A stretch of 64,000 nt of DNA from Alphaproteobacteria bacterium UBA4588 (GTDB lineage Bacteria > Pseudomonadota > Alphaproteobacteria > Rhodobacterales > Rhodobacteraceae), in NCBI GenBank assembly GCA_905182195.1, contig CAJJAW010000009.1:1-64000 (forward strand). The letters are read 5' to 3'. A program made the position numbers and the translations under genes. Of the stretch, positions 52,926-62,574 are shown in pieces; the stretch's first letter is position 1; every line of letters begins with the position of its first letter. The notes below the pieces were generated by a model, which saw only the letters and a list, made by a program, of their open reading frames with translations, did not search any database and was not told where the DNA came from.

Positions 52926-53785
52926 AACTGGGTGTTATCTGTGACGGAATTAATCGTGATCTGGGCCACGCAGTTAATGTTATGGACGAGTATGATCTTG
53001 AATATGCTGAACTGCAGTTTGTCGGTAATACGGAAGTTGGTGACCATTCAAAGCAGGAGATCGCAGAAATAGATAAACTTCTGCGAGATCGCGGTAAGCC
53101 AGTATCATGTTTGTCCCGGCATATATTTGCGGGGATGACCGCAGCGAATAGGTCTGGTGATGTCCTTCACACCAAACACATGGATGCACTCAAACGAGTT
53201 ATTGATATGGCCCATATTGTTGGGTCGCCTCTTGTTAGGATAATGACCCAACGAAAAGAACAAATATTATGGGGATTAAACGGGGCTGAAAAATGGAATG
53301 TGGCTCATGGTGTATGGGACACGATGGGCCCGATGATTGCCCCAGCGGTTGAGTTGGCAAAATCTGAAGGCGTGACGTTAGTTGTGGAAACTGGAAACGG
53401 CACCCTCGTAAACTCCAATTACACAGCAAGGAAACTTATTGATGAGTTGGATGCGAAGGACAATCTAAAAGTGCTTTGGGATCCTGGAAATAATTGCTGG
53501 TGCCATGAGTTGGCATATCCGGATGGTTATAATGAAGTGCGTGGTGGTTATCTGGGTCACGTACACATCAAAGACCTAAAAGTGGATACGCCGCGTGGGT
53601 TATTAGAGATTTGCCGGTTGGGCGAAGGGCAAATGGCCGATGTATTCCAACCGATGGCCGATGCCCTGAGGGCAGACAGTTATGATGGCGTAATTTCGTT
53701 TGAAAGTGTTTATCATCCTGGTAATGGCAATTTTGAAGAAGGGTTTCGGCTGAGTGTTGATAGGTTCAAAACATTGTTTTCTTAG
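52922..53785 (+). CDS. Sugar phosphate isomerase/epimerase family (xylose isomerase-like TIM barrel)
   Basis: A 287-residue AP_endonuc_2-type TIM barrel. Metal-site segments are VVETGNGTLVN (Glu), VLWDPGNNCWCHE (Asp), GHVHIKDLK (His) and ISFESVYHPG (Glu). These enzymes isomerise or epimerise ketoses and keto-acids with a divalent metal. The ATGA overlap with the upstream dehydrogenase indicates successive reactions. No kinase or aldolase follows, and the downstream operon is convergent. The exact substrate is not readable. Confidence 0.83.
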   Translation: MKLGVICDGINRDLGHAVNVMDEYDLEYAELQFVGNTEVGDHSKQEIAEIDKLLRDRGKPVSCLSRHIFAGMTAANRSGDVLHTKHMDALKRVIDMAHIVGSPLVRIMTQRKEQILWGLNGAEKWNVAHGVWDTMGPMIAPAVELAKSEGVTLVVETGNGTLVNSNYTARKLIDELDAKDNLKVLWDPGNNCWCHELAYPDGYNEVRGGYLGHVHIKDLKVDTPRGLLEICRLGEGQMADVFQPMADALRADSYDGVISFESVYHPGNGNFEEGFRLSVDRFKTLFS

Positions 53786-53898
53786 CGCATATAAAGTGCA
53801 CCTAGATAATGGCTTAAATTAGCAGAGTTCCAGGCCTTGTTGGGACTAATAAAAAAAGATGGCGGTGACATATTTAAGCCTGTGGCACCGCCAATTCT

Positions 53899-54822
53899 TC
53901 AGAGGTGCGCGCATTCCGGGACTGCTGAAATTACCGTCCCATCTTTCAAATGCTTCAGCAAATTCTCAACAGTTAGCGCCCCCATTGCCGCCCGTGTTTC
54001 CACGGTTCCACTGCCAACATGAGGCAAAAGTACGGTGTTTGGTAAGTTACGTAGTGCTTCTGGGACTGCTGGTTCAGATTCAAACACATCCAAACCGGCC
54101 CAGCCTAATTTTCCGCTCTTAAGCGCATCTATTAGAGCGGATTCGTCCACCACGGACCCACGGCTTACATTAATCAATGTGCCGTTTGGACCTAATGCCT
54201 CCATAACTTCTGAATTCACGATGTTATCTGTAGAGGGTCCGCCTGGTGTGATGCAGATTAACACATCGCAATCTTTGGCCATTTCAGTCACGCTCTTGTA
54301 ATAAGTATATTCGACATCTTTCTTGTTTCGTGAATGATAGACGATAGTAGCGTTCCACGGCGCCAACTTATTAGCGATGGCCTGACCAATACGACCCAGC
54401 CCTAAAATACCTACAGTTTGGTTGTCAGCTGATCGTGTAAGTGGAGCGCCTCCCTTTACTTCCCAGTCACCTGAACGGACATAGGCGTCATCACGTAAAA
54501 CTTCGCGATAACATGATAACATTAGTAAAAGTGCAGTAGTCGCAACTTCTTCGTTTAGGACGTTTGGCGTATGTGTGACTATAATTCCGCGACGCACTGC
54601 TTCAACTGTATCTATCGCATCGTAACCCACTCCGTATCCGCTGATCACCTTCAAGTTTTCAAGGGAGGACATAATATCTGGGCTAAGGCCATCATGGCCG
54701 TTGGTAACTACATGGGTGATTTTTTTGGCGTCAAAATTATCCACTTGATGAATTGTGAAGGCAGATTCGAGCCGTTCACGCATTGCCTCAGTGATGCTGC
54801 CTATTTGTAAAAGATTAGTCAT
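53899..54822 (-). CDS. D-isomer-specific 2-hydroxyacid dehydrogenase
   Basis: A 307-residue NAD-dependent dehydrogenase. The cofactor motif is VGILGLGRIGQAIANKL, the catalytic Arg is in INVSRGSVVDESAL, the Glu is in DVFESEPAVPEAL, and the His is in LPHVGSGTVETR. It interconverts 2-keto acids and D-2-hydroxy acids such as glyoxylate, hydroxypyruvate or lactate. It is last in the leftward operon SDR - IlvD-type - FAH - this gene and overlaps the FAH stop by eight bases. It could reduce a keto-acid product released by the hydrolase. Confidence 0.9.
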   Translation of the reverse strand: MTNLLQIGSITEAMRERLESAFTIHQVDNFDAKKITHVVTNGHDGLSPDIMSSLENLKVISGYGVGYDAIDTVEAVRRGIIVTHTPNVLNEEVATTALLLMLSCYREVLRDDAYVRSGDWEVKGGAPLTRSADNQTVGILGLGRIGQAIANKLAPWNATIVYHSRNKKDVEYTYYKSVTEMAKDCDVLICITPGGPSTDNIVNSEVMEALGPNGTLINVSRGSVVDESALIDALKSGKLGWAGLDVFESEPAVPEALRNLPNTVLLPHVGSGTVETRAAMGALTVENLLKHLKDGTVISAVPECAHL

Positions 54823-55663
54823 CTTGGTTCACTTTCTGGCGCTGTTGGCCAAGACCTTCGATTGATAGTTCCATTACATCACCTTTTTTGAGGAAGACTG
54901 GTGTTGGTTTGATCCCTAAACCCACACCTGGTGGCGTGCCCGTGGTGATGACATCACCTGGATGCAGTGTGAATAGCTGGCTAAGATGTTCAATAATCTC
55001 CGCCACAGTAAAGATCATAGTTGCAGTGTTGCCGGTCTGCATTCGCTTGCCATTCACATCCAGGCTCATGTTCAGGTTTTGCGGGTCTTCCACCTCATCT
55101 CGTGTCACCAGCCACGGACCGGTAGGGCCGAATGTGTCGCAAGATTTCCCTTTGGTCCATTGACCCGTCAGGTTGGCTTGGAAATGCCTTTCTGAAACAT
55201 CATTTACAATGCAATAGCCAGCCACATGGCCCAATGCATCCTCCTTGGAGACGTACTTCGTAGTTTTTCCTATTACAACGCCGAGCTCCACCTCCCAATC
55301 AGTTTGCTCCGACCCCCTAGGCATGACTACATCATCATAGGCACCGACGATGGCGGAGTTCGCCTTAAAAAACAGGATTGGATGCTCAGGAATTTTTGCA
55401 CCAGTCTCAGCGGCATGGTCTGAATAATTCAAGCCAATGCACAAAAACTTACCTATATTACCGACGCATGGGCCAATGCGTTGGCCATTCGTCACAAGTG
55501 GCAGGCTTGTAGGGTCGAGCGCTTGCAGTTTTGCAATGCTTGCGTCATCCAAAGTGGCGCCAGTAATGTCTGCTATATGCCCAGATAGATCACGCAACTG
55601 ACCTGCGGCGTCCAATAGCCCAGGTTTTTCGGCGCCGGTTGGCCCAAAACGAACTAGTTTCAT
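54815..55663 (-). CDS. Fumarylacetoacetate hydrolase family protein
   Basis: A 282-residue FAH-family enzyme. The metal site has FLCIGLNYSDHAAETG, then EVELGVVIGK with the acidic ligands and GYCIVNDVSERHFQ. The C-terminal TGTPPGVGLGIKPTPVFL is typical. Relatives cleave carbon-carbon bonds of diketo acids; in the non-phosphorylated fuconate and rhamnonate routes the FAH member splits 2,4-diketo-3-deoxy acids to pyruvate and lactate. The neighbouring IlvD-type dehydratase and KDF-dehydrogenase-like SDR fit that role well. Confidence 0.9.
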   Translation of the reverse strand: MKLVRFGPTGAEKPGLLDAAGQLRDLSGHIADITGATLDDASIAKLQALDPTSLPLVTNGQRIGPCVGNIGKFLCIGLNYSDHAAETGAKIPEHPILFFKANSAIVGAYDDVVMPRGSEQTDWEVELGVVIGKTTKYVSKEDALGHVAGYCIVNDVSERHFQANLTGQWTKGKSCDTFGPTGPWLVTRDEVEDPQNLNMSLDVNGKRMQTGNTATMIFTVAEIIEHLSQLFTLHPGDVITTGTPPGVGLGIKPTPVFLKKGDVMELSIEGLGQQRQKVNQDD

Positions 55664-55675
55664 ATGATGTCCTTC

Positions 55676-57475
55676 TTAGTGGTTGTGACGTGGCATGCTT
55701 TTGCGTGCGATATCTTTGAAATTATCGGCATCACGAAGTGTCATGCCTTTGTCGAACGGTTGCACCAGTTCGCGGAAGTATTGTTGCCAAGGAGATTGGC
55801 TTTCCGGTACTGGAAAGCCGCCTTGTGCAAGGAGAATTTCGCGCCGCTCAATAAACTCTTTTTCAGAGATTAAAATATTGGCACTGCACTCATTTAAATC
55901 AATTCGGATCATATCGCCCGTCCTGAGAATTGCTAAACCACCATTGTCTGCCGCTTCGGGAGTGGCATTTAAAATTGAGGGAGAACCAGAGGTGCCAGAT
56001 TGGCGACCGTCACCTATGCACGGGAGGGCTTCGACGCCTGCCTTTAAGAGGTAGGCCGGCGCGCGCATATTTACCACTTCCGCGCCGCCAGGATATCCCT
56101 TCGGCCCAGTGCCACGCATTACTAGGATGCAGTTTTCGTCAATTTTCTCGGTGGGATCATCAATCCGGTGATGATAGTCTTCGGGCCCGTCAAATACCAC
56201 TGCGCGCCCTTCAAACGCATCCGGGCTAGTAGGTGAACTTAGATAGGTTTTACGAAACGCGGGACTGATAACTGACGTCTTCATAATTGCACTGTCGAAA
56301 AGATTACCTTTTAAGTTTATAAAGCCTGCTTGATCTATAAGGGGCGTAGCAATCGGCACAATTACATCGTCATTTGTCGATGGTCGCATTGCGCAGTTTT
56401 CAGCCATCGTTTTCCCATTTGCAGTAATGGCGCTAGGATGTGGTAGAACTCCCGCCTGCAGCAACGCACTCACCACGGCGGGTACGCCGCCGGCACGATG
56501 GAAGTCTTCGCCTAGATATTTGCCTGCAGGCTGCATATTTACCAGAAGTGGAATTTTATGGCCAATATTTTGCCAATCGTCATTTTCTAATGTAACTCCC
56601 ATGTGGCGCGCAATACCATTCAGATGTATGGGCGCATTAGTTGACCCGCCAATTGCTGAGTTAACGACAATCGCATTCTCGAACGCCTGGCGTGTCATTA
56701 TATCAGAGGGGCGTAGATCATCCCAAACCATATCTACGATACGCTTACCAGTTTGATAACTGATCTGCCCACGCTCACGGTAGGGTGCTGGAATCGAAGC
56801 TGAACCAGGCAATTGCATTCCTAACGCTTCTGCAAGGGAATTCATTGTTGTTGCGGTGCCCATGGTATTACAGTACCCCACTGATGGGGCTGATGCTGCA
56901 GCAATGTTCATGAATTCATCACCATCAATCTCGCCAGCCGCCATTTTTTCGCGAGCTTTCCAAACTACTGTGCCAGAACCAGCCCGCTCTCCCTCGTACC
57001 AGCCGTTCAGCATAGGCCCAACAGAAAGGGCAATCGCCGGAATGTTTACTGTCGCTGCGGCCATCAAAAGAGCCGGAGTTGTTTTGTCACAACCAATTGT
57101 TAAAACTACACCATCCACTGGATAACCAAACAAAGTCTCCACCAATCCTAAGTAGGCAAGATTGCGGTCCAGTGATGCCGTGGGTCGTTTGCCTGTTTCT
57201 TGGATGGGGTGCACAGGCATTTCCAATGGGACACCACCAGCAGCGATAATCCCATCACGGGTTCGCTTTGCAAGTTCAATATGATGGCGATTGCATGGCG
57301 ATAAATCGCTTCCTGTCTGTGCAATTGCAATTATGGGCTTGTTTGATTGCAACTCTTCACGGGTTAGCCCGTAATTCAAATAACGCTCCAAATACAAAGC
57401 CGTCATTTCTGGATTATTAGGATTGTTGAACCACTGGCGAGATCTCAAATCTGTATATGAAAGCTTTTTTTTCAT
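55676..57475 (-). CDS. IlvD/Edd family dehydratase (sugar-acid dehydratase)
   Basis: A 599-residue IlvD/Edd dehydratase starting at ATG 57475 in an ATGA overlap with the SDR gene. Fe-S cysteines are in [20 protein letters not shown] and [13 protein letters not shown]. The long form near 600 residues and the [13 protein letters not shown] segment match the arabonate/xylonate/galactonate dehydratase branch better than dihydroxyacid dehydratase of valine synthesis. It would convert an aldonate to a 2-keto-3-deoxy acid. A second, enolase-superfamily dehydratase lies at 60547. Confidence 0.9.
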   Translation of the reverse strand: MKKKLSYTDLRSRQWFNNPNNPEMTALYLERYLNYGLTREELQSNKPIIAIAQTGSDLSPCNRHHIELAKRTRDGIIAAGGVPLEMPVHPIQETGKRPTASLDRNLAYLGLVETLFGYPVDGVVLTIGCDKTTPALLMAAATVNIPAIALSVGPMLNGWYEGERAGSGTVVWKAREKMAAGEIDGDEFMNIAAASAPSVGYCNTMGTATTMNSLAEALGMQLPGSASIPAPYRERGQISYQTGKRIVDMVWDDLRPSDIMTRQAFENAIVVNSAIGGSTNAPIHLNGIARHMGVTLENDDWQNIGHKIPLLVNMQPAGKYLGEDFHRAGGVPAVVSALLQAGVLPHPSAITANGKTMAENCAMRPSTNDDVIVPIATPLIDQAGFINLKGNLFDSAIMKTSVISPAFRKTYLSSPTSPDAFEGRAVVFDGPEDYHHRIDDPTEKIDENCILVMRGTGPKGYPGGAEVVNMRAPAYLLKAGVEALPCIGDGRQSGTSGSPSILNATPEAADNGGLAILRTGDMIRIDLNECSANILISEKEFIERREILLAQGGFPVPESQSPWQQYFRELVQPFDKGMTLRDADNFKDIARKSMPRHNH

Positions 57476-58230
57476 TGTCCCGACCACCCGCCGTCAATGA
57501 TATGGGCATGCCCTGTCGTAAATGCGCTTTCATCACTGCCAAGGTAAACAACAAGAGCCGCTATTTCTTCAGCGCTTGCCACTCTGCCCATAGGCTGCCG
57601 TGATACAAATTGCTCCAGGGCGGCCTCGTAGCTGCCCAATTCTTCTCCCAATGCAGTCACCCGATCATGCCAACTTGGGCTTTCAACTGTGCCGGGACAA
57701 ATGCAGTTGCATCGAATGCCTTTGCTTATATAGTCAACGGCAACCGATTTAGTGAGGCCAACAACCGCTGCTTTCGTTGTTCCATAAATGAAACGGTTTG
57801 GCGCACCAATGATGGAGCTGGCAGCTGAAGACATATTGATGATTGAGCCGCCACCATGTTCTAACATGCCAGGCAAAGCAGCTTTTACTGTGCGGACCAT
57901 CGAGCGAACATTTAAATCGAACGCGAAGTCTAAATCATCGTCTGTGGCATCTAAAATTGTTCCATGATGAACAAATCCTGCACAATTAAACAGTACGTTT
58001 GGAGCGGCGCGAGAAACGCCTTCTTTGACGCTTTCGCCATCGCGCGCATCAAGTTTAAATATTTCAATATTTTCGAGATTTGTATCACGAATCGTGGAAA
58101 GTACATCCATGTTTATGTCTGTTGCAAAGACCTTTGCCCCTTCGTTCGCCATAGCAATTGCGGTTGCCCGGCCAATACCTTGTCCCGCGGCAGTAATTAG
58201 CGCACGCTTGCCTTTAAGTCTTTGTCCCAT
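57472..58230 (-). CDS. SDR family, 2-keto-3-deoxy-L-fuconate dehydrogenase-like
   Basis: A 252-residue SDR: cofactor motif [15 protein letters not shown], then [16 protein letters not shown], serine in [20 protein letters not shown] with YxxxK as YGTTK, and [21 protein letters not shown]. The start [18 protein letters not shown] and the CNCICPGTV segment are typical of the KDF-dehydrogenase/DHRS6 group. It would oxidise a 2-keto-3-deoxy acid to a 2,4-diketo acid for the FAH enzyme. It is first in the leftward operon. Its closeness to DHRS6-type 4-oxo-proline or hydroxybutyrate dehydrogenases leaves alternatives. Confidence 0.86.
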   Translation of the reverse strand: MGQRLKGKRALITAAGQGIGRATAIAMANEGAKVFATDINMDVLSTIRDTNLENIEIFKLDARDGESVKEGVSRAAPNVLFNCAGFVHHGTILDATDDDLDFAFDLNVRSMVRTVKAALPGMLEHGGGSIINMSSAASSIIGAPNRFIYGTTKAAVVGLTKSVAVDYISKGIRCNCICPGTVESPSWHDRVTALGEELGSYEAALEQFVSRQPMGRVASAEEIAALVVYLGSDESAFTTGHAHIIDGGWSGQ

Positions 58231-58561
58231 AAAGTTTTCCTACGATTTTTATTTCAATTTTATTCAGGTAGATATAAAAATTCAACCCTGTTTGGGGTGA
58301 TTTTTAGATCGTTTTGTTATTCACCTAAGTTTTATATAACTATGCTATCAGCGTATGGCAGAGATTTAGTTTTGACCATAACCCACTTGAAATTGAGTTA
58401 TGTATTTGGAGTGCTATGATGAGGAACCTCTGCAATATTAATTTTATTAGCAACGACTTTGTTGGGGGCTGTGAGCTTTGATTTGTACCTTTTGGGAAGA
58501 CCTCACTATTCGCATCTCGTAGCCCAGACAATGTCAAAAGCTGATAGTATTATGTTAATAT
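58231..58561. other. Promoter region of the SDR-IlvD-FAH operon
   Basis: About 330 bases between two leftward genes, without a credible gene; frames here are short shadows. It should hold the operon promoter and possibly the GntR operator. I see no perfect palindrome over ten bases. Confidence 0.4.
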
Positions 58562-59251
58562 TCACCGACCGCTATGTGGTGGTTGCGCTGCGTTTGTTTT
58601 GCCTGTCAGGTGACGCTTTAAATGGTCGTGAATTCGTTTTCGTGTAAGCGCTTCGTCTGCTTTCAGCGCCGCATCGAGAATTTCAGCATGTTGTTTGATA
58701 TTCGCCGATATGAAGTCAAACCGCCGGTCGGCTTCCATTAACTGTTGCCTAAACTGCGCATAGACTTGGCTGTGTAACTGCTTCAGTGTGCCTGACCCAC
58801 ATGCTGAAATGAGTGTCTGGTGGAACTCGCCCTCGCAACTAAACCAAATGTCGACTAGTTCAGTGGGATCATCCAGTGCTTGGATTCGGTTTTCTATGTG
58901 GATGAGTTTATGATGTGCTGCGGTCAGCCGCGCTTCCCAAGCAACACCGCCTTCGCGGATTGAAAGAACAGCACCTTCCCCCTCTAATAGGATCCTAACG
59001 TGTGTCAGTTCGATCAGTTTTTGTGAGGACCGCTCGGGCACTCTAAAGCCCCGCTGTTCTTGGAAGTTAACAAGCCCTTGTGTTGATAGACGCAATAAAA
59101 CTTCACGTACTGAACTTGCGGAGCATCCGAATTCTTCGCGGAGAATTTCCGCCCTTAGCTTGGCGCCATGCAGAAATTCGTTCGTTGTTAAACGTTTTTC
59201 AAGATCGCGATACATATCTGTGTCATATGCCATGGCTTCATTCTGCAACAT
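58562..59251 (-). CDS. GntR family transcriptional regulator (FCD domain)
   Basis: A 229-residue GntR/FadR-type repressor. The winged helix has LRAEILREEFGCSASSVREVLLRLSTQGLVNF, and the FCD ligand domain has EGEFHQTLISACG, with the acid- and metal-binding His/Asp residues in FHQTL and KQHAEILDAAL. The start is ATG 59251, or 59233 after a short leader. It lies upstream of the SDR-IlvD operon and divergent from the TRAP genes, so it probably responds to an acid sugar or its keto-deoxy product and controls both. Confidence 0.88.
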   Translation of the reverse strand: MLQNEAMAYDTDMYRDLEKRLTTNEFLHGAKLRAEILREEFGCSASSVREVLLRLSTQGLVNFQEQRGFRVPERSSQKLIELTHVRILLEGEGAVLSIREGGVAWEARLTAAHHKLIHIENRIQALDDPTELVDIWFSCEGEFHQTLISACGSGTLKQLHSQVYAQFRQQLMEADRRFDFISANIKQHAEILDAALKADEALTRKRIHDHLKRHLTGKTNAAQPPHSGR

Positions 59252-59443
59252 AAATTATTCTAATTAAGTAATCATTGTAGCATCTTTTATTTCTGAGAAT
59301 ATATAAAAATATCAAAATTATAAGAAATTTCATTTTTATCTTGCCGACCATGAATTCTCAGCCTAGCGTACCAACAGCGTAATTCGTGTGGAGGCCTGCT
59401 TAGGATTCCGAATTCAAGCGCTTAACGTCTGGGAGGACAATAT

Positions 59444-60466
59444 ATGAAACTATTAAAAACCGCGGCATCTATTGCTATAGTTGCTGCTATGGCTGCATCA
59501 TCAGCAGTTGCTGATGGCCACGCTACAACTAAGCTGCGTATGCAGACACATTTCTCACCTGAGCAACTCTCGGGTAAGATGGCTGCAAAATTTATTGATG
59601 ATATCGAATTAATGTCAAATGGCGAAATCGCTGTTGAGATGTTCTACTCTTCATCTGTCGTTAAGTCAGTTGAAACATTCGATGCTGCCGCAACAGGTAT
59701 TCTTGATTGTGACATGACAGGTGGTGGCTACCAAACTGGTAAGAACCCTGCCTTCCAGTTTGCTGGCGATTTGCTTGGTGGTTATCAGAATCCATACCAG
59801 CAAATGGCATGGATGCTGCACGGTGGTGGACGCGCCGCGTTAAACGAACTTTATAACGGTTACGATATGGAGTTTGTTGGATGGTGGATCCCGGGTCCAG
59901 AGTCTCTGGCGTCAACAAAACCAATTCGGACAGCTGCTGATTTCAAAGATTGGAAATTCCGCTCACCTCCGGGCCTCGCAACAAAAGTATTCGCCGCTAT
60001 GGGTGCATCGCCAATTGTTATGGATTTCACAGAGATCTTTACTGCGCTTGAAACTGGCATCATCGACGGTGCAGATGCGGCAAACTTGACCAACAACGTT
60101 GGCCTAGGTTTGTACGATATTGCAGAGCACACAAACTATCCTGGCTTCCACTCCATGCCAGCAGACCACCTAGCTTGTAACAAGTCTGTTTGGGACGCAA
60201 TGCCTGCGCATCACCAAAAAATCATCGAAGTTGCGATGGAAAGCCTAGCGTTGCAAAATGCGACCATCAACGAAGTCCAAAATGCTCAGACGGCTAAAGA
60301 CCTGCGCGCTAAGGGCATCAACTTGTATGAGTGGGCTCCAGAAGATCTTGCAAAATATCGTGCGGCCGTACAAATTGGTTGGACCGAATTTGCGACAACG
60401 CCAGAGGCCAAAGCGCTTCTTGCGAGCCACATTGCATTCCTAAAAAACCTGGGAGCAATGAAGTAA
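59444..60466 (+). CDS. TRAP transporter substrate-binding protein (DctP)
   Basis: A 340-residue DctP-type periplasmic protein with a signal peptide ending AVADGHA and GGGAGGA before the ATG. Typical segments are TKLRMQTHFSPEQLSGKMAA, then DFKDWKFRSPPGLATKVFAAMGASP, with the carboxylate-binding Arg in KFRSPPG, and ETGIIDGADAANLTNNVGLGLYD. It binds a carboxylate such as an aldonate or uronate. It precedes the enolase-family dehydratase and the membrane subunits. A terminator separates it from them, allowing higher expression. Confidence 0.93.
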   Translation: MKLLKTAASIAIVAAMAASSAVADGHATTKLRMQTHFSPEQLSGKMAAKFIDDIELMSNGEIAVEMFYSSSVVKSVETFDAAATGILDCDMTGGGYQTGKNPAFQFAGDLLGGYQNPYQQMAWMLHGGGRAALNELYNGYDMEFVGWWIPGPESLASTKPIRTAADFKDWKFRSPPGLATKVFAAMGASPIVMDFTEIFTALETGIIDGADAANLTNNVGLGLYDIAEHTNYPGFHSMPADHLACNKSVWDAMPAHHQKIIEVAMESLALQNATINEVQNAQTAKDLRAKGINLYEWAPEDLAKYRAAVQIGWTEFATTPEAKALLASHIAFLKNLGAMK

Positions 60467-60494
60467 TCGGAACCGCTTACTGATTAAATTCCTG

Positions 60495-60526
60495 CGGCAA
60501 GGCTGTTTTATGGCCTTGCCGTTTTT
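60495..60526 (+). terminator. Rho-independent terminator after dctP
   Basis: CGGCAAGGC and GCCTTGCCG form a perfect 9-bp stem with a nine-base loop, followed by TTTTT. It lies between the dctP stop and the dehydratase gene. Partial read-through would give more binding protein than membrane subunits. Confidence 0.88.
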
Positions 60527-60546
60527 ACTTATAACGACTGGATAAT

Positions 60547-61716
60547 ATGAAAATTACCCGCATCATAAGTCATGTACTTCAATATGACATGCCCGAAGTA
60601 TTAGGGTATTCGCAACAATACTATTCTAGCCGCACTGCGCATTTGGTTGAGGTTCAAACTGATGAGGGTGTGACCGGTTGGGGTGAATGTTTCGGTCCAG
60701 GAAATATAGCTTTAGGTAATAAGGGTATCGTGGAAAAGGTTATTCAGCCGATAGTGTTGGGCATGGATCCAATGGATCGGGACGTGATTTGGCACAAGGT
60801 TTATAACCTTTTGCGAGATCATGGACAAAAGGGCATGCCCGTGCAGTCCTTGTCTGGAGTGGATATTGCACTTTGGGATATAGCTGGAAAGGTGGCTGGC
60901 CTACCATTACACAAGTTAATAGGTGGAGCGCATCGTACCAATGTTCTTTGTTATGGTTACGGCATGATGCTGCGAGATGAACCTATAGTTGATCTGGCAA
61001 AGCGCTTTGAAGATGAAGCGGCAGCAATCCGCGGCATGGGGTTTGTTGCCACTAAGATGAAAACTGGTTTTGGTCCAAAACCGGATATTCAACTGTGTGA
61101 AGCCGTCCGGCGTGGAGTTGGTGATGATTTTAAATTTATGGTTGATGCCAACCACTGCTACACGACATCTGATGCGTTTTATGTAGGCCGCGCCCTAGAG
61201 GAGTTGGATGCCTATTGGTTTGAAGAGCCTATTGCACCAGAAGATTTGGATGGTTATCGCGAATTACGTGCGGGCTTGACGGTTAACATCTCTGGCGGTG
61301 AAGCTGAATTCAACCGATGGGGCTGGCGCAGTATTCTTGAGAACCGTGGATTGGATATTGCACAGCCGGAAGTTTGTGCGCTGGGTGGAATTTCTGAATA
61401 TCTGAGGGTGTTAGCATTGTGTCATGCGCATTTTACACCCGTAATAAACCATGTTTGGGGCAGCGCGATTGCTGTTGCTACCAACTTACAACTTTTGGCG
61501 GCAATGCCGCCCTTGCCTGGCGGTCTGCATCCTTGGGAGCCAATGCTCGAGTTCGATACCACAGACAATAAATTCCGCGACGAACTGCTAGTCGAGCCTT
61601 TGGATATCCAAGGGCAGGTCGAATCGAACGCAGGCCGTGTCGCAATACCTACTGGACCAGGAATCGGCGTAGAACCCGATCGAGATTTTATTAATTACTA
61701 TAGTATCGACGCATAG
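60547..61716 (+). CDS. Mandelate racemase/muconate lactonizing enzyme family (acid-sugar dehydratase)
   Basis: A 389-residue enolase-superfamily enzyme. The N-terminal capping domain is followed by the barrel: KxK in FVATKMKTGFG, metal ligands in FMVDANHC (Asp), WFEEPI (Glu) and SGGEAEF (Glu), and the opposite-face His in VINHVWGSAI. KxK plus His is the mandelate racemase, fuconate dehydratase and rhamnonate dehydratase arrangement. Lying between dctP and dctQ, it is probably the first enzyme acting on the imported acid, giving a 2-keto-3-deoxy acid. Racemisation or tartrate-type dehydration cannot be excluded. Confidence 0.9.
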   Translation: MKITRIISHVLQYDMPEVLGYSQQYYSSRTAHLVEVQTDEGVTGWGECFGPGNIALGNKGIVEKVIQPIVLGMDPMDRDVIWHKVYNLLRDHGQKGMPVQSLSGVDIALWDIAGKVAGLPLHKLIGGAHRTNVLCYGYGMMLRDEPIVDLAKRFEDEAAAIRGMGFVATKMKTGFGPKPDIQLCEAVRRGVGDDFKFMVDANHCYTTSDAFYVGRALEELDAYWFEEPIAPEDLDGYRELRAGLTVNISGGEAEFNRWGWRSILENRGLDIAQPEVCALGGISEYLRVLALCHAHFTPVINHVWGSAIAVATNLQLLAAMPPLPGGLHPWEPMLEFDTTDNKFRDELLVEPLDIQGQVESNAGRVAIPTGPGIGVEPDRDFINYYSIDA

Positions 61717-61734
61717 CGGCGAGGGGATATCAAC

Positions 61735-62574
61735 ATGCAGAAAACAGGTGGAATTATCGAGTGGCTCGTGCCATTAGCGTTCGTGGGTACGATGAGTTGG
61801 CTTATCTGGCATCTGCCAGCCTTTTTGTTGGATTGGATACCCTATAAATCAGATTCTTTGAGAGCTCAGATCGAAGCCATATATTTAATTAGTGACGTGA
61901 CTCCAAACTTAAGTGGGATCTTTGGTGGGCATATTGATATTATTGATTTGTCTGCGTTGATCTTGGCTCCCATTTTTGCATTTATAGGAGCGCGAACCGT
62001 ACGCGCAGCGGGCATGGAGTATCTTGGCGCTAGTAGTATTGACAGAGCGGCATTGTTCATTGGCCGTGTCACAATGATGATGATTGCACTAATGACTACA
62101 GTCATGCTGTATGAGGTTTTCTTGCGCTATATCATCGAAAAGCCAACTGAATGGGCTAATGAAATGACACTTTGGTTTGCTAGCTTTGTTTTCTTAATGT
62201 CGGGCTTTTACGCGATGCAGCAACGCAGTCATATCCGCATCTTTTTGGTCTATGATATTGCACCGCGTTGGCTGCAAAGAGTTTTTGATACGATCTCAAC
62301 CCTGTTGATTGTCATGTTTGCTTTCTTTTTGGTGTATGGCAGCTACAAACAGGTTTTTGTAAATAAACTTTATAGGTGGGAGCTTTACGGATCTGCGTTC
62401 AATCCGCCAATCCCTGCAACGTTGCAGCCGATGATTTTGATTGTGATCACTCTGGTTGCATCCCAAGCGGTACTGAACCTGTTCGCAGACTGGAATAAAG
62501 AGCCTGAAGTTCATACAGATGAACCCGATCAAGAAGAAATTGAAATGCTGAAACGCGCAGTGGGACAAGACTAA
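61735..62574 (+). CDS. TRAP transporter small permease subunit (DctQ), extended form
   Basis: A 279-residue membrane protein, longer than the usual 160-200 of DctQ. The extra N-terminal part holds two hydrophobic segments (WLVPLAFVGTMSWLIW and LSALILAPIFAFIGA). The DctQ core follows: MTTVMLYEVFLRYIIEKPTEWANEMTLW is interrupted by membrane segments, and QQRSHIRIFLV carries the conserved arginine region. The C-terminus is acidic (EPDQEEIEML). Its stop overlaps the DctM start (TAATG). It begins about 18 bases after the dehydratase gene. Confidence 0.88.
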   Translation: MQKTGGIIEWLVPLAFVGTMSWLIWHLPAFLLDWIPYKSDSLRAQIEAIYLISDVTPNLSGIFGGHIDIIDLSALILAPIFAFIGARTVRAAGMEYLGASSIDRAALFIGRVTMMMIALMTTVMLYEVFLRYIIEKPTEWANEMTLWFASFVFLMSGFYAMQQRSHIRIFLVYDIAPRWLQRVFDTISTLLIVMFAFFLVYGSYKQVFVNKLYRWELYGSAFNPPIPATLQPMILIVITLVASQAVLNLFADWNKEPEVHTDEPDQEEIEMLKRAVGQD

